In this document: positions 9,401 to 17,091 of the stretch, in pieces
Layout of the letters: each line of letters opens with the position of its first letter
Numbering within the stretch: the stretch's first letter is position 1
Origin: Xylaria sp. FL1777
Taxonomy: Eukaryota > Ascomycota > Sordariomycetes > Xylariales > Xylariaceae
DNA length: 17,091 bases
NCBI GenBank assembly: GCA_022578965.1
Contig: MU400976.1
Location: 1-17,091, forward strand
Direction of reading: 5' to 3'
Position numbers and translations under genes: made by a program
The notes under the pieces: model-generated
Databases searched by the model: none
Told to the model about the DNA's origin: nothing
What the model saw: only the letters and a program-made list of their open reading frames with translations

Positions 9401-11229
9401 AACTGCGCTGTACCTTGCGGTCGCAACCCAGCATGCTGAAGCTGTTAGGCTTCTGCTTGAGGCTGGGGCTAAAACGGATGATAGTTCTTTTCATGAAGCT
9501 GTTCGAAGAAAGGATAGCGCCATAATACAGGCGTTACAAAAAAAAACATACTATGTGAATTTGGCTGAACGGGACTTGGAGCTCCCAATGCCTCTTCACA
9601 TTGCTGTAAAGAAACGGATTTGGGGCCGAAGCCTGTTACACTGGCTTGCAGCAGAGGGCAATGACCTCAGTCGAGTCTTATCAGACAGATCAACTCTCAA
9701 TATGCAGGACGTCGTTGGAAGAACACCGCTCCACCTAGCTGTGATGTCTAAGTCTTTGAACACTATGCAGCAACTAGTTTCCGCTGAAGTCGAGATTAGT
9801 ATTGCCGATGAGAGTAGTTTCACTCCCCTACATTATGCCGCCGAAAGTCAAGAAACGGCAATACTCCAAACTATTGTAGCGGCACGCGGGGTCGAAATAG
9901 ACAAAGCTGACAGGTGGAACCGAACGGCGCTTTACATAGCAGCTCTTAGAGGAAACGCGGAGGCCGTTCGTCTTCTGGTAGACGCTGGGGCTTCATTTAC
10001 CCCCGACTGCGACCGACGAACTCCCTTACACGTAGCAATTGATGAGGGACATAATGGGGCAGTTAGCGTTTTGCTTCAAAGTATACGAGCGCCAGAACTT
10101 ATTAGAGCAAGAGATGCTCGTAACAGGAGTGCATTGCACCAAGTCTCTTTAAGGGGGCATTCTTAAACATATTCTACAACTCGTTAATGACCAGACCTTC
10201 ATTAATGAGAGAGATACATTTGGACAGACCGCTTTACACCTAGCATCAAAGAACGGCCATTTTGGAGTAGTCAAGGAGCTGTTGGCTGCTGGCGCTATGT
10301 CACATGTCCTCGATAATAATCATTTTCTCGCAACACACTTTGCCGCGGAGGCGGGGCATACCGCCATTGTGTGCGCCCTACTTGAAGCGATCCCCGGAAG
10401 TATGAATAACTGTTTAAGTCAATGGCAGGAGAGACAAATGAGAAGTGAAGAGATATCGGAGAGCGCCGTGCTATCCGCATTGTTGATAGAAGGGGCCTTT
10501 AAGCAAGTCAACAGGGATGAATATCTAGCTCGACGAGAGTTCCTAGAACCAGACAAGCGGGCATCCCTAACGGCAAAGGTAAAACAAGACGTAATGATTT
10601 GGGGTTGGCAAAAGTATAGCCTTCCAGGTACGATCTTGATGCGAGCTACCATGGGAGGTCACGTCGATGTTGTGCGGGTGATCCTCGAAAAAGTTCCCGA
10701 AATGCCTCTACACGCGTGGTCTTACCATCATCACGATGCATTACAATTGGCTACAGGACGCAGCAATCTTCCGATCGTCGAGGAATTAATCAAAGCTGGT
10801 GCCAACGTGAACCACAGCGTCGAAACTCATGAGACCTCCCTGCATCACGCGGCCGAGAATGGTCATGAAGCTGTCATCGCGCTATTGCTTCAAGAAGGTG
10901 CAAACACCAGCACGGCCCGGATGAAGGATGGGGCTACGCTACTTCATCTGGCTGCTGAGAACGGCCACTCAGACGTTGTTAGACAGCTCGTTCGCGTGAC
11001 ATTCATCAACGTCACCGATGACATGGGGCAGACGCCGCTACACCGCGCGTGTCTTAAGAACCATACGGCGGCGATAGAAGTACTTCTCGACGCCGAGGCA
11101 AACCCTGTCGCACCGGACATGGATGGGAAGACACCATTGGCCATAATGAGTGACCTCCATGAAACCTTGTTGTGTCTGCGCATGCAAGAGCAGGCTACTA
11201 GGCACAGGCTTGAAGAGCAAGGAAGATGA
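6409..11229 (+). CDS. NACHT-ankyrin NLR (STAND) with two apparent frameshifts
   Basis: Cytosolic signal-transducing P-loop NTPase, about 1,550 residues when both shifts are ignored. Exons: 6409-6547, 6612-6775, 6829-7389 and 7439-11229; introns are 64, 53 and 49 nt. The ATG at 6409 has G at -3 and +4. Residues 23-38 are SVSATGNTTHESIQNN, the motif shared with the upstream gene. Next come the pre-NACHT segment TCRWITEEPEFRNW, Walker A GGPGSGKS (about 90-97), Walker B LLIDAVDEC (about 191-199), VITSR (about 223-227), and a winged-helix-like part ending IIRFAHNSVAQFL. About 26-28 ankyrin repeats follow from 8191 to the end (TPLH.A....G......LL..GA), split by a non-repeat insert at about 10402-10630. 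The frame shifts by +1 between 7629 and 7666 and again between 10153 and 10163. Taken literally, translation stops at 7669, giving about 364 residues without ankyrins. Otherwise the gene lacks stops, so the shifts are recent decay or sequence errors. Expected role: heterokaryon incompatibility or other non-self sensing. Confidence 0.8.
6475..6522 (+). other. Shared signalling-motif copy at the NLR N-terminus
   Basis: Encodes SVSATGNTTHESIQNN in frame with the ATGs at 6409 and 6448, then GFMTIHYA and a GTACAT donor at 6548. Position right before NACHT matches the single motif copy at the N-terminus of NLRs such as NWD2. The similarity to 5232-5279 is the best evidence that this stretch is exon, because a strong GTAAGT donor at 6466 could otherwise splice it out. 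Confidence 0.6.
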
Positions 11230-11440
11230 AAATGAAAATATGCCATGTTACTCATTAGGGCACAATTTAGAGTGAAGTGGGTGGCTAGAACTAGCTTAGT
11301 CATAGAGGTAACCTGGAAATGAGCGTACGTACTTAGATATATAGGACGGAGTTCTCTCACGCAGTTAGTCCTGAATTTTTTTTCTCTTTTAGCTCCAGTT
11401 GATTAAGTTTTAACTGGTCGCCTTATTCCCTTTAAATTAA

Positions 11441-11809
11441 TCAATTGAAAATACCTGGAAGCGAAGGATGTAGCTGATCTCCTTGTCTTCTGAGTGCCGA
11501 GCAATCACTTATGGTTTTCTCGCTCCAATATATGTTGGTATTTTTCGGTGGCTTGATGCACAGATCCTTGCTCCGATACCTACTGGCGCATTTCCCTCTA
11601 CCCAATTGACCCAGCGTCTCCCTCTCTCCTAAACCTATCCCTACGAATATACTGCGGCTTCGCTTCCATTTTACTGGACAGCCCTTGGATCCCGGTATCG
11701 GCCGATCGTTTTGAATGCCCCTGATGTGTCCGGCAATTTTTTGAGATAGTGAAAGAGGAGCAGTGGAATCATTCGATAGATATCGCTCGCAGAAAGCAGA
11801 AAGGGCCAT
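11441..11809 (-). CDS. Doubtful hypothetical ORF
   Basis: A 122-codon frame from an ATG at 11809 (MALSAFCERYLSN) to a TGA at 11441. It is rich in Arg, Lys and Ser with no domain, signal peptide or membrane segment that I can recognise, and no similarity to its neighbours. Length alone is not strong support in DNA of this composition. It could be a lineage-specific gene, a relic or noise. Confidence 0.2.
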   Translation of the reverse strand: MALSAFCERYLSNDSTAPLSLSQKIAGHIRGIQNDRPIPGSKGCPVKWKRSRSIFVGIGLGERETLGQLGRGKCASRYRSKDLCIKPPKNTNIYWSEKTISDCSALRRQGDQLHPSLPGIFN

Positions 11810-11907
11810 GCGCCCAAGCTAGCTAGGACACGAGACTTGATCTGTTCAGCCAGGCCAAAAGCGACTTAGTTATTTCGACGGGATAAAATATACCTACGAA
11901 GGATCAG

Positions 11908-12115
11908 ATGTCACTACCTAGCCCGGACGAGGCGTCAAAGAGGTATCACTAGCAGTTCATATAGATTACCCCCAACACCTCAACGGACGCTTAGTCTAGA
12001 GGCGCAACAATTTCTCCAAAGCCATAGCGAAGGTGCTCGGCTTCACATACACGTAGACAGAGAGCCCACAATAGTTAGTGCCCGCGATGCACGGAAGGCA
12101 GGAAGATCCTTATAG
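11908..12115 (+). pseudogene. Possible degraded coding relic
   Basis: An ATG frame (MSLPSPDEASKR) stops at 11952, while the frame beside it stays open to 12115 and reads SSSYRLPPTPQRTLSLEAQQ and on through HSEGARLHIHVDREP. The protein-like composition suggests one frame broken by an indel, perhaps a mobile-element relic at the edge of the AT block. No family was recognised. Confidence 0.15.
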
Positions 12116-14235
12116 ACTAGAAGACATATTATCTCCCGACGGCCGATTATGAAGGCCCGTGAGTTAGTCTAGGAGCGAACTAGAAAGTCCACGCTTCGGG
12201 CCGTACCCGGATAGGTACCGGCCGCGCAATAGAGGGGCGGCGTGCCGTACATACACCCGACAAGACAGGACACACCCAAGAGAGTATTGAAATGGAGCAG
12301 TGTGATCGCGCAAGATCTACCACAACACTCCAATTGCAAGGAGATAAGTCATAACTTACGCATCCAAGCAATTAGGCCATGTATAAATTAGAGAATTAAA
12401 CGATTAATTAAAAGGCTATTTAATAATACAAATAAAGCAACCGTAGTTAATTTTTATAATATTAAGCATAATAGTTAAATTTATACTTTAAAATTTAGCG
12501 TAATATTTATACTTTTATTTTTATTATATAATTTAGCTTAAACTTATTTTAATTAGCTAGTTAGCTTATTTAGCTATTTTACTTTATTTTAATTTTTTTT
12601 TATTAAAATATAGCTGCTTTTAGTTTATTTTAATATTTATAATTATAAAGTTCTTTATTTTTATTAGCATTTTTTAAATAAAGTTAATATTATTTTTTTT
12701 TGCTTATTTAGTTTTATAAGTTTTTTTTTATTTTTTTTGCTACGTTTAAAAATAGCTTAAGCTTTAACGCTTATAAAAGCATTATAGCTTTATTAAAACT
12801 AGTTTTAGCTTTTTTATATATTTAAATATATAAACAAAAGCTTTTAAAAATGCTTAGCGTTTTTTTTATAAAAGTACTTATAAAAAGTTTATACTTTTTT
12901 TTTTTAAATTATTAAGCTTAATTAAATTTTATATTTAGCTTATTATACTTAAAAAGAAAAATATTTATAAAAGTATTTATAGCAAAATAACTTTGTATTA
13001 TTAAAACGTTTTTATATTGCTTATAATAAAACTTCTTTAGTATAATTATTAGTTTTTTTTGCTAAAAACTCTTTTTATGCTTTAAAATAAAAAGCACTAA
13101 AAAAGCAAAATAATTAACTTTTAGTTTTTTTTTTAGCGTTTTTTTTTTACTTTATATATTTTTAGCGCTTAATAGTAAAAAAGCTAACTTATTAAATTTA
13201 AAAAAAGTTGCTTTTAGTTCTTTTAAAAAATAATAAAATTTAATGCTTATTAAAAGCAATAAACGTAAATCTTTTTGCAATTTAAAGCTAAAATGCTCTT
13301 TAAAGTTTGCTTTTAAAAATTAAATAAGCTATTTATAACTTTTTTAATTATTAATATTTTTTTTTAAATATTAGCTTATTAAGTTATAAAACATATAATA
13401 TAAATATAAAGCTTTAATAAACTTATATATATAGTTATTATGCTAACAAAAGCAAAAAAATATAAAATAGCTTAATATAACCTTTATATTAAAGTGCTTT
13501 ATTATTTAATACTTTTATAATTTTTAAAAAATTTGTTTGTTATTTTTATTAGTAGTATGCTTAAAGTTTAAAATATATGCTACTTTTAAAATAATATTAA
13601 TAAAAATAATAATTTAGTAATTATTTAAGCAATATTTTATTATAAAATATTTTATTTAAAAAGTTATAACAATTATTATAGCTTATTTTATGTTTTATTA
13701 GTTTATAAAAATATTTTCTATAAATTAGCTATACTTAAGTTTAATACTTATTTTTAAAGCTTTAGCTTTTTTATTTATATATAACTAAAGTAATATATTT
13801 AGTAAAGCTTTTATTTTGCGTTTATTTAGTTATTATTACGGGAGGTATAAAGCGTTAAAGGTTAAATATAATAGTTAATATATCTTTAGTTTTATAATAG
13901 GTATTTAATAAAACTAAAGCTTAAAGAAAAAAAAAAACTCCTATGAAATAAATATAGAAAAGATATTTTATATATATATATAACCTATAATATATGCTAA
14001 AGTATTTAAGTAGCCTAGTTATAATAACTATTTTCCTTTTTTAAATCAAGTTATTTTTAACTTATATACAAATAAAATTAATTAAAGTAATTAATTTTAA
14101 ATATAAGTAATAAAGTAAAGTAATATAAAATAATTAAGCATAAATATAATATATTAAATAAAATGCTTATATAATATAATAATTAAAGTATTTATATATT
14201 TATGCTTATATTTACGTATTAAGTTATGTTTATTT

Positions 14236-14470
14236 TGTGCTACATTTATAGCAAGTTTTGCGCTTATACTTTTATTACTATATGTTTTTTTTTTTTTTTT
14301 TTTTTATTTTTTTTTTTTTTTTTTTAATTATAAAAAATTTTTTTTATATATATAATTTAATAATGCTATTTTTATTATTTTATTTTTTTTTTAATTTATT
14401 TTTTTTTTGTGCTATATTTATATCAATTTTTGCGCTTATAATTTTATTAATATATTTTTTTTTTTTTTTT
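14236..14470. repeat. Degenerate direct repeat with poly-T tracts, 172-bp spacing
   Basis: TGTGCTACATTTATAGCAAG at 14236 onward and TGTGCTATATTTATATCAAT at 14408 onward continue in parallel through TTTTGCGCTTATA and TTTTATTA, and each ends in a long T-run. Several mismatches are C to T; others are transversions. This looks like a tandem duplication inside the ancestral repeat. Poly-T runs continue to about 14492. Confidence 0.65.
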
Positions 14471-14894
14471 TTTTTTTCTTTTTTTTTTTTTTTAGTTACT
14501 GCTAAACAATTAGTTTTAGCTATATACTTTACTACTGCTATTTTTATACTTATTTTACATTTTTTTTGCTTCTTTTTTAATTATTATTTATATTATGATT
14601 ATGCTGCTTAAACTTACAGTAGTTAAAAGTAGTATACATAAATATAATTGCAGTTAAAACTATAATTATAAACATAAATATAAAAAATTATTATAACTTG
14701 CTTTATGCTTAAATTTATTTAGAAATAAGTTTAATTTTATTATAAAACAAAACTTTAATAAACTTTTTTGCTAAAAGTTTAATAACTTTAGTAATAAAAA
14801 TAAAAGTTTTAGTAGTTTGTTTTTTTTTTAAAATAGCTCTAATTTTAATAAAAATATAAATATTATTAAGCTTTTTATAAGTTAAAAAAAAAAA

Positions 14895-14913
14895 TAAAAA
14901 TAAAAATAAAAAT
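14895..14913. repeat. TAAAAA microsatellite
   Basis: T residues recur exactly every six bases (14895, 14901, 14907, 14913) in an otherwise A-only run. Simple low-complexity repeat within the AT block. Confidence 0.7.
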
Positions 14914-17091
14914 AATTTAAATTTTATAAATTTAAATAAAAATCTAAATGCTATTTTGCGTAATTTTAATATAAATAATGCAAAAAATAAGTTTAATTTT
15001 AATATAAATATTAAAGTTTTTATATTAGCTAAACATTAGCTTATTTTTATAATAACTTTTGTTTATAAACTTTGCAAATAAACTATTAAAGCTAAAAATA
15101 AAAAATATAAAACTATTAAAAAAGTAATAGTTTTAAATAGTTTGTTAGTATATTAGCTTTGTTTTAAGCGTTTTAAAAAAGCATTTTAGCTAAAAAATAA
15201 CTTATTTTTAAATATAGTTTGCAAATTTAAAAATCTAAAAATAATAGCTTATATAAGCTATATAAATAGCTATATTTTATATAAGCTTATAAATTAATTT
15301 ATATTTATTTTAAATTAGTTTTATTAATAAGTTAATTGCTTATTATATTATATTTTAATATAATATGTATTTAAAAGTTATTAAACTAGTTTGTTTATTT
15401 TTTTGTTTTTTAAAAAAATAACTATAAAAAAGTTATTATAAATAAAAATTATATTATTGTTTAAAAAACTTTAGATAATTATTGTATTAATTTTGTAGCT
15501 ATGCAGTTTTATTTTTTAAAAGCATTTTTACGTTTTTTATTAACTTATAAAGCTTAATTTTAATTAATTAGCAAAGTTAATAACATAAAAATAAGTAGTT
15601 TTATTTTTATTTTATATAAAGTTTAGCTAATAATTAATAATATAAAAACATTATACTAAATATAAACACTTAATAATAAAGCATAAATCTTTAGCTTATT
15701 AAATTATTAAGCTTTTTTATATAAGCGCTATAAGTAGCTTTATTTAAACTAATTTTATAAAGTTTTTTAATAAAATTAAAACTATTTTTAATGCTAGCAA
15801 TATGCTTGTTTAATTATACTTAAAATATAAGTTTTAAACTATAAATATATAGCTTAAAAAGCTATTTTTATTTTTTTTAAAAAAAATATATATAAAGCTA
15901 TATTAATTATTATTAATAAGCATAAATAAAAATATTTAATAAGCTTTTTTTAATATAAAAATGTTTTAAAGTTTAATAATTAATATTTTAAAGCTTTTTT
16001 ATAAAGATTTTATAACTTGTTTGTAGCGTTTTTGCATATAGCTTATTAGTAAAGCGCAAATATTTTAAAACCTAAAATAATAAATGTAATTTTTATTACG
16101 CAATTAAAAACGAAAAAATAACTAATTAGTATATATAACATAATTAAGCCTTAGTTTATAGCTAAATTAATAATAAATTAATATTATTTTGTTAGCTTAA
16201 TAATTTTGCTTTTTTTTTATAACTTAAGCGTTTTTTAAAGTTTTTAATTATTTTAAAAACTATAATATTAATAATAAGTACTTACTAATTATACTTAATT
16301 AGCTAGCTTTTTTATTTAATAAAATAATATTTTTTTTTATTATAAGTTATTTTATTTATTATATTTTTAACTTTTTATTTTTTTAACTTATTTTTAAGGT
16401 TTAATATAAATAAACTATATTTATGTTTAGCTTTTTAAAGCTTAAGCAACTAAATTAAAAAAACAAAATAAAAATAGCTATATTATTTTAAAAAACTAAT
16501 ATAATATGCTTATAAACTAACTATAAAAAGAATTTAAAAAGGTTTAATAAACTTAAGCGTTAACTTTTTATTTTTAAACTTAAGATTTTTTATTAATAAT
16601 ACTACTAAGTTTTTAGTTTTAAAAGTTATAAGTTTATATTTATTATTATAATATTTTATATATTTATTAATTATAATTTATTATTGCTTTATTATTTTGT
16701 TTTTAATAGTTTATAACTTATTAAAATGTTTTTATATAGCTAAAATCTTTTTTAATATAAAATTATTTTTAATAAATAAACAAAATTTTAATATATAACT
16801 ATATAAAGCTTTAAAAAATAATTGTTTAGTTATAAAATTAATAATAAAATTTATAGCAAAAAAAACTTAAAGTAAAAATTAAAGCTAATTAGTTTATTTA
16901 CTATTTATAAAACATTTAAAATAGTTTTTAATGATTTAGTTTATTTGTTTTATTTATTTATTAGTTTTAAAGTAAAATGCTACTAAAAGCTTTTGCTTAA
17001 CTTTTAAATAATAATATAAATTAAACTAAAATTAGCTAATAAAAATAAAGCTTTTATTAAAAATAATGCTTTTTAAGCTATTATAAATATA

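Larger units (their letters stand above)
11230..12371. other. Intergenic region between the NLR and the AT-rich block
   Basis: The first part should be the NLR 3' UTR. Two weak coding candidates are listed separately (11441-11809 minus and 11908-12115 plus). Normal base composition ends sharply near 12371. No transposon ends, tRNA or other RNA gene were recognised. Confidence 0.5.
12372..17091. repeat. 4.7 kb AT-rich block, probably RIP-degraded repeats
   Basis: From 12372 to the end the sequence is extremely A/T-rich (by eye about one base in seven or fewer is G or C), with dense stops in all frames and no credible gene. The boundary is abrupt. Such isochores in ascomycetes usually derive from transposon copies mutated C:G to T:A by RIP and often silenced as heterochromatin; the original element cannot be read. 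Surviving C is nearly always preceded by A or G, and surviving G nearly always followed by C or T. A patch at about 13839-14046 breaks this rule. Confidence 0.8.

Noticed and set aside
10143..10194. Possible 52-nt intron removing the second frameshift
   Set aside because: The donor GTCTCT is weak and the segment, read with a frame change, encodes a well-formed ankyrin helix pair, so it was kept as coding and the frameshift reported.
12180..12371. 63-codon minus-strand frame beside the AT block
   Set aside because: No recognisable protein features, and the frame runs to the composition boundary; likely chance.
14258..14611. 117-codon frame rich in Phe, looking like a membrane protein
   Set aside because: It is produced by poly-T tracts in the AT-rich block, has no family resemblance, and covers the degenerate direct repeat.

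Overview
The window looks like nuclear DNA of a filamentous ascomycete (Pezizomycotina). The evidence is short GT-AG introns (about 45-72 nt) with CTAAC/CTAAT-like branch sites, a fungal MFS transporter, a NACHT-ankyrin STAND/NLR gene, and abrupt AT-rich blocks of the kind left by repeat-induced point mutation (RIP). No rRNA, tRNA, CRISPR array or bacterial-style operon is visible.

Layout. 1-165 is the end of one AT-rich block. 166-1147 is intergenic. 1148-2964 (minus) is a four-exon MFS transporter of about 546 residues. 2965-3740 is mostly non-coding with a weak kinase-like fragment. About 3809-4243 (minus) is a small, probably spliced gene whose product starts MGCC, a likely dual-acylation signal. 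4244-4789 is a divergent promoter region. 4790-5525 (plus) is a two-exon gene for a 226-residue helical protein with a repeat-bearing tail. 5526-6408 is intergenic. 6409-11229 (plus) is a four-exon NACHT-ankyrin NLR of about 1,550 residues, interrupted by two apparent +1 frameshifts. 11230-12371 is intergenic with only weak ORFs. 12372-17091 is a 4.7 kb AT-rich block with no credible gene.

Main result. The small plus-strand gene and the NLR downstream of it share a short motif: SITAQGNTAVRSFQSN in the middle of the small protein and SVSATGNTTHESIQNN at the extreme N-terminus of the NLR, just before the NACHT domain. They match at 8 of 16 residues and 31 of 48 bases without gaps. An N-terminal helical domain with motif repeats behind it, next to a co-oriented NLR carrying one motif copy ahead of NACHT, is the layout of known fungal amyloid-signalling pairs (HET-S/NWD2; HELLP/PNT1). 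I infer a candidate NLR/effector pair with a motif and an effector domain that I do not recognise. The NLR's ankyrin array would be the sensor, NACHT the oligomerising switch, and the shared motif the templating signal. The two frameshifts mean the pair may now be broken, unless they are sequence errors.

A second unusual signal lies in the right AT-rich block. Surviving C residues almost always follow a purine, and surviving G residues almost always precede a pyrimidine. This is a 5'-neighbour rule rather than the usual CpA rule of RIP.
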